Assembly (NCBI RefSeq): GCF_000150275.1
Contig: NW_002060952.1
Coordinates: 2,227,128 to 2,291,127, forward strand
DNA length: 64,000 bases
Source: Trichoplax adhaerens
Taxonomy: Eukaryota > Placozoa > Uniplacotomia > Trichoplacea > Trichoplacidae
Direction of reading: 5' to 3'
A model generated the notes under the pieces. The model was not told where the DNA came from. It did not search any database and saw only the letters and a program-made list of their open reading frames with translations. Positions within the stretch are counted from its first letter, which is position 1; each line of letters starts with the position of its first letter. Made by a program: the position numbers and the translations under genes. Below are positions 39,733 through 51,634 of this stretch, piece after piece.

Positions 39733-41057
39733 ATCAAATCAATAATCGAAGAGCATTTCAAAAAGATGGTGCTGCTAAACGACCTAACGTTAGAAGCCAG
39801 GGACCCGCATCTGCGACAGCTCATAGGTAAATCACTTGCGATTCAGCTGGTAACTTGATTTATATTGCAACACCATCTTATACGTATTTTATTAAACGCA
39901 GTCGATGTAGCTGTAATTGCAACTATTGTAAATATTGACAAGGATTTGAAAAATATTGTTCCCTTTTGTGCGTATAATTTTACATTGGAAAATGTAAAAT
40001 CTCATAGGCCCAACTAGCGCAGATGGCTCAAAGGAGCTTTTACAATTGCAAAGTTTCCTTTATCTTAACTTTTTAATTTACAACAATACAGCAACTTATT
40101 TAATATTTACTCCTACTGACAGTCTCCGATAGTACCTATATTAACTGTCCCTCTACCAAGATAAGACAGGCAACACGATGATAGTCATCCGTTGTGTACT
40201 AATTTACGATGAAGTAGAGAAAACTTTGATATCCTCAAATTACCGAACGATTACTACTTATTTCTAAACAATCTACCGTTTTTGACTCGCTTGAATTTTA
40301 CTACTGTTACTGTATTATTTAATAATAACTGATGGATGTATCAGGTGTATTTGTATAATACAGGTGCTGATACATACCATTCATATTCTTAAATTGAATA
40401 ATTAATAAACATAATGATTACATCCGACAGTCTTTAGCGGGTTATCAACCTTCAATTTTATTGATATCTTCTAAGTAGTGATAGTCTACGCCGTGTCATC
40501 GAATCATAATTTTCTACACCTACCTACATACATGTTATTACGGTAGTCAGTAATACGCACCGCACCACGTTTTTAATAATAGTTTAAAAAATGATGTTGA
40601 TATTAGTTACGATCTCTAACATCGTAATTTATGGCTAGGGTCCCTCAACAACAAAGAAGTCTCCGAAATCCTCCAAATGCAGGTCCTCCTCCTTTAATAC
40701 CCGGAAATCAAGTAGAATCATCTGTAAGTAATACAATGGGATATTTCCATTGCAAATAAATCATTCTAATTATTGTATATATACTATACGTTTTATAAGC
40801 CAGTAATATAGTTGCAGTGAAGTTATGAAGTTATGAATTTAATACTAGCAAATAAAAATCCACAATACTATTAATAACATACGCGTATTTGTCATACATT
40901 TTTATCAAAGTATTTACAGTAGTAGACAGTAATTGTAGCCTTACGCCACGTTATTTTAACAAACACATACTTGATATAGATACGTAAAGATGCAAATACT
41001 TCCCACAATCCTCCAGCCCCAGCTAGCTCCAATGATCAAATATCCCTCGCATTGCAG
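39733..41057 (+). CDS. Three proline-rich exons of an unassigned transcript
   Basis: Exons 39733-39826, 40639-40723 and 40980-41057 each have AG/GT borders, and their phases agree when read as NNRRAFQKDGAAKRPNVRSQ, then VPQQQRSLRNPPNAGPPPL, then TSHNPPAPASSNDQISLALQ. The result is a low-complexity, basic and proline-rich segment, as in disordered N-terminal tails. No start codon exon and no certain downstream exon were found nearby. The last donor is phase 0 (CAG then GTAAAG), which would fit the first SNX exon at 58081, 17 kb away. The first exon is also open in another frame (KSIIEEHFKKMVLLNDL), with a possible start exon at 39638 and a continuation near 39902, so the frame choice is not certain. 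Confidence 0.4.
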
Positions 41058-42618
41058 GTAAAGATGAATGTTAGAATGGATTATTTTAGCGATTGGCATG
41101 ACCTAGTTTTAGAATTTGGTGCGCTCTCATGCCACCAATTTACTTCTATTTTCAATTTTTATCATAACAAATGAATTATTCACTATCAAATACTATAATA
41201 GCACGCTAGAACTACCACACCAGGCTATTACATTGGTCAAGATTCAAAATTTGGCAATTTAATCCTCCCTGTTCTACCGGAATTTTAATAAATATTGATA
41301 AATCCCACTTAAAATTCCTAATTTTACAAAAATTGTACGAAACTAATGCAGCGGATACTGGTTAAATTTTCTTTCAAGTATAAACTTGCATTTGTGTACA
41401 GCATGTAAATAGACAAACCGTTCATTAACTATAATAAAGTAATAATGTACCATTATTGCATTCGATAACTCTGTATCATGCATTAATCGTCCAATAAAAT
41501 AATTTATTTTACCAGCGTATATCGTACCTATCACTAATACATTTATCAGACAAGATAATAGTGCACAAAAAGCGATGATTTATCCAAAATTTTGACATCC
41601 AATTGAAGATGATTTCAACATAGTAGTTTCTATTTTATTTAAGCATTTCGAAGTTGATAAAATATTGTCTAACAGTATACGAAATTTTAAAGAATACCAT
41701 TATATCGATATGCATAAATTGCCCACCAAGTAGTAGCAGATTTTATTTTAGAACAAATTTCGCAAACGGCGTCATGTAAAATCAAAGTAACTGTTATAAA
41801 TTTGTAACGTTAAAGCGAATTTACGTATCAGGGATTGTATACATTAATTAATTAATTAATTAATTAGATTGGGATCCATTCGCTAATACTCGTATATCGA
41901 AAACAATACAATAATAAGCCTCGGTTACGAATATATTCTTGACACCATAAACGTCTTCATATATATATGACAATAATATATATATACGTAAAAATTCGGT
42001 ATAATACAATAGCGTAATCATGACCGTATTTTTAGTACGGTATATTACAATACTTTAAGGTTAGAATATACAGTAAATAGTTCCATCTCTAAATACCAAA
42101 AGTAACTTAATGCAATACATAACAGCATTTCAAAATTGCTCTAACAACTTACAGTATTTGAACACTTATGCAAATATAATCACGAATTTCGGAAACCGCT
42201 TCAAAATTCTATTACAATTTCATAACTCTCTATATATTTATATTTATATAACCGGCGCCAGTCAAACCAATCTGGTTGAAATACTAAAATAATACACTTT
42301 CCACATATAATGAATACCTTTCGCATTCAAAACAACCAACAGCATGATAATTATGAAGACATATCAATTGAAAGCTCTTAGAACTAGTATTTTAATTACA
42401 GCGATCTGCAACTCTTCCCGCTCCTTCGAGTTGAATCATTAGCTTTAATATATAGAAAATAAATGAAACTAGCTAGTCATCATACTATCAAATATCAACA
42501 GATTTTTAAGCACTATACAAATTTTAAAAATAAATTTCATAAATTGACTACAGGTAATGCATTTGAGAATCATCTTGGCCAAAAAAAAATATAATATTGT
42601 ATTGCGTCTAAACCATTG
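41058..42618. other. AT-rich spacer between the proline-rich exons and LKB1
   Basis: Contains a short tetranucleotide run, ATTA repeated about six times, at 41845-41868. A TTTCTTTCAAG near 41378 could be an acceptor for a short terminal exon of the preceding transcript. The open frame 42110-42292 (plus) shows no recognisable feature. The LKB1 3' UTR should occupy the right end. Confidence 0.45.
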
Positions 42619-45600
42619 TTATTGCGATTTACAGCCAGATATTTTTCTGGACTTTTTTTCTTGCGGAGCAATTCCTGAAGATTGATTTGCACTACTATTG
42701 CTAACGTTGGCATGATTTCGAAAATGATCTGATGTCCCTGACTCTAAAATTTAACGAAATGACATCTTTAATGACTACATCATTATAGTATAAATTGGCA
42801 TCAAAATTTACTTTAGAATTCGATTTTTCTATTTCACATTCTTCTATACAACTTACGATTTAAAACATTATCGTCTTCCTCATTATCCGGTACTACACTT
42901 TCAGGATGCAAGGCCTCTAAGTACGGAAGGACAGACATATCATCATTATCGTTTGGTTTGATAAATTCAGCAGTCTTAATAAATTTCCTTCTTGTCCATC
43001 TATAAAGCAATCACACCAACTATCAGTAAAGAGGCATGGGAACAGAGCTTGCAAAAAAAAATTACTGTATGATAAAATAGCTTACGAGTGCACTTTTATC
43101 GCCCAAATGTCCATCCTTTCATTTTCATCTAACATTAAGATGCCTAAAATAATATGTACAGTATACGCCATGTCATAATTTAATTTGAATATGTAGAAAA
43201 TAGACCAGATAATTAAAACAGTACATGAGTGCTACTAACCATTAATTAAATCCTTTAATTCACTCTCGTGCTTAAGAACATCAGGAATAGTATACTGCCC
43301 TTTGCCAATATTTTCAAACAATGTAAACACAGTACGACCTTCAAATGGGTACACACCAGATGTCATCTTAAACCTAAATTTATTTCAACATGAATGAGGA
43401 AAGATTACTATCATTATCTCGGAGATATTCCTATTTGACTTGAATCTTACAGTGTTATACCAACAGCCCATGTATCTAACTTAAATCCAGAAAATGTATC
43501 GTGTCCATTGGCAACTTCGGGCGGTTGAAAAGCCGGCGAACCTTGACTTGTAGAAATCTTATCGTCTAAGGCGAATAGATCCAACTCCTAAAAAATGAAT
43601 AACAACACACGTATAAACAATAGGATATAACATACAATACTAACGAAATGAATCAATTTATTACTAGCATTTGGAATAAATACCTCTGCGACACCAAAAT
43701 CAGTGATTTTTAAAATTTGATCATGGGTAATTAACAAATTCCCTGGTTTAACATCTTTATGGATAATTCGTCGACTGTGAAGATAGTCTAAACCATTGAC
43801 CAACTGAGCAAAATACCTAATTCGAAGTATAAGTGGATACTAACATTACTATTTCGAAACAAGTACTTAAGGGAGCTACATTAGAAGCTTCCTAAAAAGT
43901 AAAATTACAGCGACTAGACTAAAGAGTAAAACAAGAGTTATGATAATAAAATTTTGAGAGTAAAATGAGAATAGTAATTTAATTTCATAACAGTACTACT
44001 AACAAATGCGCTTGCCACAACGGAAATTTTCCACTGGGTGTTTTCTCTAACAAGCTTTGCATCACGGTAAAACAATATTCCATTATCATGTATGTTGACA
44101 TTTGTCAAAGAAAATTTTTCAACCCATCCGTAATAAAATTTGGTAATTCTAATTAAAAATTATTGTCAAACAGTGTAAATTTGGACATAGATATAAGCAC
44201 TGCAAGCTGCTTTTATCAACAATTGGCCATAACATGGAACTTCAATTTTCTTGCAATATTTTAATAACAAAAATCATTCATAATATACGAAACCCTTCCT
44301 TACGTAGCACTAGCAAGAATCTCGAGTATAATAATGATGCTAATTATCACAAACCGATAAATTAACTACAGTATGTACTGGTATAAATTACACTAAATGT
44401 ACGAAATCAATGACTTTGCAAAAATTACGAAAATGTAAACGCGAATTTATAAAATCACTGAGTGCTGTTTAAAGCTGTACGATGAATAATCTAATCTTTA
44501 TCGATATTACAACTAAGTTGTGCATACTGTTGAAAATTTAATTATAATAAACAGTCTTTTATGATTGTATATTGTCTACTGTATTTTAATATATTTACTT
44601 TGTAATACCAACTGCTACCTTAATTAAACACTTACTATACAACATTCAAATTGACACAGGTAACTTTATAACAATTTTACCCCTGAAATTAATAGTTTAC
44701 AATATACTTGCACAGATACATATGGATTCTATTAGAATTTGCTAGTGAATAGCAGCATCCTTTACTGAGATATTACGTTAAATCACTAAAATTGATACCT
44801 TCATAAATGACCTTACTGGAAAGTATAATAAAATCTTGTGATCTGTAATATTTAAATTGAACTTTTATTTTACGAGAACTATTCGAAATTTTAAAGTATA
44901 GCCCTTATAACTCAGAGCTAACAAAACATATCAGCAAAATTAGTCTTTCAATAGAAACTTTTCAAAAGGATATCTTTTTTGCTTCTCATCACAGGTAACA
45001 ACTTCACATAACGTGACAATATTTTTATGCGATAAACCTTTGAGTAGTCGTATCTCCCTAGACATGATTGATGTAAATAGTTTTCGGTTAGCATAAGTCC
45101 AATCAATTTCTATTTTATCTATAACGATATAACAACAATTGCAATGAACAGAATAGGCTAATACAGTCTTGAAAATGCATGGATATAGCTATTGACAGAA
45201 ACGCAGCGCTTTATTAACAACGTATACGCGTAAGCAGTAGCAATGATCCATGGTATTATTGTTTCGGGAAAAGTTATACTTGCAACAGATTGTGAGGTGC
45301 TATCGCGGAGATCATACAGTATTGCTACTAGTCGATACTACTGTAGAAAACATTACAGGAGCAACAATTAGATAACTAACAGCAGGTAGAAATGCAGTAA
45401 ACAATCAGCCTACGTGAAAACTTCAAGAATAATAATAAGGATGCTTTACGACGCAGCTATGACACGGTATTTATAAAAACTTTCATCGAATTATGCATGT
45501 AGTACGTATGCTAAAATATCATTATTAAAATATAACGTCACTTTGCCGGGTAAAGGATTGAGCGATAGCAAATAGATCATTTTCCAAGATTGAGTCATGA

Positions 45601-48600
45601 TTACTATATACTCTGGAAAAATATCCACTTAACCTGTAGGTAATCAAGCATCCATCGATGACTTTAAAATAGTATTCCTAATCATGCAGCTTAACTTAAT
45701 ACTGTAGAAGAATCACGTAGGCTAATTATGATAAGGTTCTATGGAAACGTGCAGGGATGCATTCCCAGTTGGTATCGTAATACTCCTAACTGTAAATATT
45801 TACGATCCCATCGCCTGGATTAAGCTCTTCCTTGTAGTAAGCGTATACCACTGCTTAAGCGATCTTTGATCAAAAATTCCTCACGGAAACAGATCGTAAA
45901 ATTCTCACTGTCTATACTGTAGTAATTAGCTAAGCCAACGGTTCATTTTAATCATGAAAGCATTCTTTAACCAATCGCGAAATACGACGTAAAAACAGAA
46001 TAGTACCGACCATATGCAGAGATCAATGTCATGCAGATATTAGAACCATATAGATTTGAAAAATACTATACCGGCAGTTCTAGCTAATCTCTGTTGCTAA
46101 GCTACAAAGTAACTTTTACGATTTATTATAATCGATTTTTGATAGAATCCATCGCCGTCAATCCGATAGAGTAATATTAAAAAATTGATGATTACTATTA
46201 TGTTGATGAAACTGGAAAACTCAACTCCCATTTTTTCCTAACTATCGGCTCTTCTATTTCGCCATTATTATTGATGTCCAACTTTTAGGAAATATCGAAT
46301 CATGTGATGTTCAAATGGAGGTTATTTTCAAAAGTACTTTGAACTGAAATTGTATTGCACAAGGAGAGATACAATTCAAGCTACGTTCTGATTACCGTCA
46401 AGTGATGATGTCAATAATTAATTAATATCCAATTTTTGCCCTAGAATAAGACTTTTACTCTCCACACGAATAAAAGCATCACGCCAACTGCAGCAATGAG
46501 AGGAAAGAAAATAATAGCCTATGTGCAATTGTTTATACAGTTTTCATACAATACTGTATAACAGCAAATAATTGAAGCTACTGTAACATTTCTATTTCAC
46601 AACGAAAACCCTAATGATGTCTATATCAAATATTAATAACTCGGGTAAGTAGCAGTGATAAGGTAGAATGATCAATAGCAATGGATCTATACATGTGTAC
46701 AGTAGAGTTTATGCCAAGGTTCTCTCAGTGTAAGTCAAGAATAAAAATGATCGCTTCTATTACTGAGTTGTTAACAAGATGATCGAAATGGCCATGACAT
46801 CGAATAAAAAAGTTATCATTTGTAGCTGTCGAAAAGAGTGATTGGTGCCTAATATCAACATGATTTGTATCACGTAAACGATATCGCGTTGGCATGACAA
46901 TAGCCAATTTTGGCGTTAATATGCTCAACGATTGAATCTCCATTAGCGATCATCATTAAGCTTAATTGAAAGCGTAGTCCAATCCAATCTTTCCATTTCC
47001 ATAGCTCCATTACTATGGATAGTTGTGCGTGTGAATAGGAATGCACTTTACGTATCTCCAATGCTCTTGTAATGTGTGGTATAATTCAATACTAACACGT
47101 TTAGCGATGATAGAATGGGCTACCGTAAGCATGTCACTAGGTCTCAAAGGGAAGAAGGAACGAGGATAGCATGGATGGAAATAGTGGAATGGCAACATTG
47201 ACGAAAGCAAACATCAGCCGTAGCCGATAGCAATATCGGAAATGTTGTATAAACTACAGTTTAGCGGTCTTGGGTAGAAGAGCACTTTAATATTAGCAAA
47301 ATTCATGTTGTAATTATGATCAACTATAAATTTGACTAAATAAATAAACTTCATTTTTCTAGCTCTATTATGTTGCAATCTATCCATTCTCAATGTAAGA
47401 AGGAATGCAACTCTAGCGAACAAGGTGTCCATCAGGTCACGATATAATTTATCTTTCAAACAGAGGAAAAGATGGTGTTCTCGTGATTGTTTTTAAAGCC
47501 GATCATCTATTTTCTAGCAGCCCAACAACCTACGCAGTGTACCATGACAACAACAAAAAGTGATGAGTATCCATGGACTCAGCACGGCAAGGATAGACAG
47601 CCCATTAGCATAAAATCCATTTTTAGTCATAATCTATACAAACAAGTGAGTGATAGCACTTTTTCACCTTCAAACTTTACAGTGAAAGGAATGGATTAAG
47701 TGAATATTTGGTTATCCCCTATGGCAATGCCTTTAAGTAATACCACTATACGACAAGGCTTTCATGATAGACCTTGTGTAGTTTTATTGGAGTGTAGCGA
47801 TGACTAAGGGGAAAAAAACACTCATGAAAATAATAGCAAGAGTGTATTTGAAAAATATCGACAGAACTTGCTAGCATAGTGCTATATCCTTTTTTGGGAC
47901 TATGGTTGTCATGCAGGATTGCAAGCAAATGGTGTCAAGTTGAAAAAAGATGTTGGATAGATGATAAAAATAACAATCAGCGTCAACAACTCTTGATCCA
48001 TTATCATTCCACCTTTATAGTGTCGGATGATTCTTTGATAGCCAAAGGGAAAATATCTCAAAGTATTAGTGCAGTTTGTGTGAAAATTGTCCTAGGGTAC
48101 GGTTGACTTGAGTCATACTTTAGGTTTGATGGGTGGTTTATTCACCATTGGCAATGATGTTGACAAAGATTGAAGATGGACGCGTTGAGAATAGAAGAGG
48201 GAAATGATGATGGAATACAATCGGATGATGATGATGACGCAGATGGAATCGATGGTGAAATGGTAATGGCAATACAAGGATAAACCTTGTCCTGATGAAT
48301 GTGTCATTGATGGATAAATGGAAGGAAAAAAGGGGATTGAAAGAGAGTAGCTATTGATGAAACGGATTGAGAAGAAATTGGATTTGGACAATCATGATGG
48401 CGAGTGGCCTTTATGGCTGCAATCGAGGATGATGCAAGGAAGGCAAGGTATGTGCAAAATAGTATGTCGTGGTATCGCATGGTAAGAGTATGACGATTGA
48501 GGTCATGTATATTGGGTGAAGAGCACGTCGACTACAAGACTATACCCTAGCATTCAACAACATGGGCAAGGATAGAAATGGGTCCTTACCGTAGGACATT

Positions 48601-48909
48601 TTGCTCGCCATTGGGGATTCGCTTCAATTTTGCATTCTTTAATATTTTAACAGCTAATCGCTTTAGGGTATAAGTATCCAAGACTTCTTTCACTTTGCCG
48701 TAAGCGCCTTCTCCTAACACACCGCCCTTCAAGTAGCGATTACCAATCAATTTGGCATGCTTGATTTTAGGCTGATAAATAATTTCAGGTGATTCATCAT
48801 TTTTCATCAGGTAAGCGATCCACTCATCTTCGTTATCCTGATCACCATCGGAGGTACAACAAGAATCGTCGTCGAGAGTTACATTATTATGATCATCACT
48901 GGACGCCAT
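42619..48909 (-). CDS. STK11: LKB1/STK11 serine-threonine kinase, nine exons
   Basis: Exons 48909-48590, 45057-44974, 44093-44004, 43816-43684, 43587-43451, 43373-43240, 43143-43086, 42999-42857 and 42743-42619 give 1224 bases (407 codons plus stop; human 433). Kinase landmarks: Gly loop GEGAYGKV, lysine in LAVKILK, helix-C glutamate in LREIRLL, catalytic loop [14 protein letters not shown] in ITDFGVAE (human LKB1 has DLG), and [11 protein letters not shown] in the activation segment. The C terminus ends RKISGCKSQ: a basic-directed Ser like the human PKA/RSK site, then a CaaX-like box equivalent to CKQQ. With STRAD and MO25 the kinase phosphorylates AMPK-family kinases and acts in polarity and energy control. 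Intron 2 is an AT-AC intron. Intron 1 is 3.5 kb. The start codon is the first ATG of a long open exon and gives an acidic leader, [18 protein letters not shown]. Confidence 0.97.
44094..44973 (-). other. LKB1 intron 2, U12-type AT-AC intron
   Basis: No GT-AG pair can join exons 2 and 3 in frame: the sequence before exon 3 has no AG within about 50 bases and has an in-frame stop. On the gene strand the intron starts ATATCCTTTT, a perfect minor-spliceosome donor, and ends in AC. TTTTCTTTGAC (44114-44104) matches the U12 branch motif with one mismatch, its A lying 11 bases before the AC end. Joining gives EKQKRYMIMEYC against human EKQKMYMVMEYC. The split codon (AG then A) is the same codon and phase as intron 2 of human STK11, itself an AT-AC intron. 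Exons 2 and 3 are 84 and 90 bases, as in human. Confidence 0.93.
45058..48589 (-). other. LKB1 intron 1, 3.5 kb
   Basis: The donor is CG then GTAAGG (48589), and the acceptor is CATGTCTAG before 45057. The right half (about 46700-48450) has overlapping open frames on both strands (for example 47214-47459, 47487-47699, 48113-48391), none with a recognisable domain. No nested gene is supported. The length is unusual beside the other LKB1 introns (under 1 kb), so intronic control elements are possible. Confidence 0.55.
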
Positions 48910-49610
48910 TTAGAAAGTGCATTGGAAAGGCGACCAGCGGCTTGCGATGTGCCCCTCCACCTAAGCTTCCACGGTTGAAATGGTCTGCTTGAAGGGGATA
49001 CCGTGGGGCGAGTACTGTACTCTACAGGACTATATACTCTATGTGGTGTACAGAACAGTATAGTATGGCATTTGTCGTGTCGTTACCAGTACCGTACTGG
49101 TGCCGTACTGGTGCCGTACTGGTGCCGTGCTGGTGCCGTACTGGTCCCGTACTAGCACCGTACTGGTACCGTACTAGCACTGGAGTACTCGAGTCACTCG
49201 TCCAAAAATAGCGTTTGTCGCGCTGTTACCAGTACCGTACCGGTACAGTACTAGCACTTCAGTGCGCAAGTCAGTCGTCCAAAAATAGCAGTGTCACTTT
49301 GACACTGACACTCAGCTGCGGAACGGACAGTTGGACACTGCTACCGGCGTGTCGCGTACGCCGGTTGAAGTCCATACTGTAATAGGATCCATTTGGCTGG
49401 ACGCATGCGTTTCCACAGCTGTTGACGGCTGCTGAATCTACTGTACCCACAGTGCATACTGTAGTGTACTGTACATTGTACACTACACTCAGCTTAACTC
49501 TATCATTGCTGTATGATTGATTATTTTCGATGTCTCCCCTTCCTTCAAAAATCAAACTTGTATTCCGTTGAAATTCCTCTATCATATATATATATATATA
49601 CCAGTAGAAG
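48910..49610. repeat. LKB1 upstream region with GTACTGGTGCC minisatellite and AT run
   Basis: From about 49082 to 49184 an 11-12-base step, CCGTACTGGTG with variants (GTACTAGCAC, GTACTGGTCC), is repeated about eight times. A shorter array lies at 49227-49258. GTGTACAGTAC-type steps flank it (49010-49070 and 49440-49490). A TA dinucleotide run lies at 49584-49600. The minisatellite starts about 170 bases upstream of the LKB1 start codon, so it could overlap the promoter. No other promoter element was identified. Confidence 0.75.
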
Positions 49611-51239
49611 GATATCTCCGCAGAGACATAGATCGAATTGAGAAGTCATCGAGTTTAGGCCTAATTCAACTTACACAATTATATCTTTTCAGCGTTCAAC
49701 ATTATGTATCAGTCCATATAGTAAATTTATTTGGAACGCTTTTGGTTATCTAAATTGATATTTCAATTTTGGGCATATTTTAAAGTTGAGTTGATATCAA
49801 CTAATGGGATAATCCGAACAAAATGATATTTTATATTATTATGAGCAAATAACATATTGATCACTGAAGTAAATTATTCTATTTATTACATATTATGATA
49901 ACATGACCTTAATCTAGTCAAAAATAAAATTAGAGATGTAAATAATAAACTGCTATGAGTAAAAATTTGCAAAGAGTAATTTGTTTACCCTTCATTGGTC
50001 ACGAAAGATCAACCCATGTTATCGAGTAGAACAAACTAATGGTAATAGCCATTTTGACAGCTACAATTAGCCCGGTATTGATGCTACAAATTTACGATTA
50101 AAGTATATCGCCAGTTATTCATTAGTAATAACGAGTAGACAGAACTTATATATGAATATTAGTTTGCTTTGCCATTTAAATTGACATGTAATTATTCTAC
50201 AATATGGACAAAAGGTAAGAAAAGCAGTGTTAATAAACGTTTTATACAAATTTAAGTATGACGGCTGTAGTATATGCTTCTAAATACGGTATAGTCTATT
50301 CTCAGTGAAAGTTATTTCCACGACACTGGAACACAACTCTATATATTCTATGTTTAATGAATAATTGACATTGTGGAAATCATGGAAATTTTTTATACTC
50401 TAGTTGCATGATATCGTAAAACTACCTTAACATAGAAGTAAGATATTCTTAGTAATCATTGGTGTTTATAAATAACTCGATTTTGCTGTGCTTCTTACAT
50501 TATAAAAGCTATCTTCAACAACTTATTACGATAATTAGTTCTGCCAGTTACACGAAAACCCTCCTGCTTTACTTATTCTATCTTACTGTAGCTATTTGAC
50601 TAGTCATGTCATTATACACGCTGTAACTTAACACAGCTTTCCTCGTCGTACAGCCTGCAATAAAGACTACTTTTTTACCTAGTTATTCTCTTACAATTTA
50701 CTGTGATTATGGTAATCGCTTAATCTTCGCAAACATCACAATTGACGGCAGAGATCGTAACAATTACAGCAGCCTTAACTACTTACTTCTCCGTAACTGG
50801 GTTGTACACCTCCAATATGGGTACAACCTTCTTGCTATCAATATTAAAACAACCTCTTCAATGCATCAGCACAAATACCAATTATACATCCAGTTCAAGA
50901 TAGGGCAAATCAACACATAAGCTGAGCAAAGTCATACGGTACTAATTGATACAAATGGATACTAGTTTAGAGAGATTAGTTGGTAAGCGATAATAATGAA
51001 TATTAACTAATATTTTTATTGCATATTGGCCAAGATCAGTTTTGCTGCTTATGAAAAAAGACAATTATGCTAACAAAGAATTCTGGATAAAGTTTAATGT
51101 GCAAGACAGGTAAAAGAGAGAAGATGGCTGATGAAAAGAGGCGGCAACAGCAACAATAATGGATCATTATTGTCAAGAATGATAGCATGATCAGATATCC
51201 GTATAGGACGAAAATTGATAAAACGAAAGGCTCGAACCT
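49611..51239. other. AT-rich intergenic DNA
   Basis: No gene, RNA or array recognised, apart from one copy of a dispersed repeat at about 50790-50935 (partner at about 55990-56125). Confidence 0.5.
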
Positions 51240-51600
51240 TAATCTATTTTAGACAACAAACATCAAAATCAAATTTCACTAATAGGAACGTACGAATAGC
51301 AGTAATAACTTTTATTAACCATCACTCACTTAAACAATAAAATAAAATTATACCCGTATTATAACAGCAAGAATTCAGTAACTAGTCTATTTTAGATTAT
51401 GAATATTACTACCAAATTACACGAATATGAACTCATGAATAGCAATAACAGCTTATATTAATCATCACTAATTTTAAAGAATAAAATTAAGTTATATCTG
51501 CTTTGCAAAAGCCAGAAATTGAGCAATTATCGCTAGTTTGTTTTAGATGATCAGTATCAAAATCAAAATTTTACGAATGCGCTTTTCGTCAATGTCTAAG
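51240..51600. repeat. Three-copy ~125-150-bp tandem repeat beside the orphan ORF
   Basis: Copies start with TAATCTATTTTAGA, TAGTCTATTTTAGA and TAGTTTGTTTTAGA (near 51240, 51384 and 51532). They continue with an ATATYA-AAATC-AATTTYAC block, GAATAGCARTAAYA, TTAAYCATCACT and AATAAAATTAA. The third copy is cut short at the end of the orphan ORF. The array therefore lies in the 3' flank or UTR of that ORF. Confidence 0.75.
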
Positions 51601-51634
51601 TTTTAACACCAATTTCCATTTTAATTGATGAATA

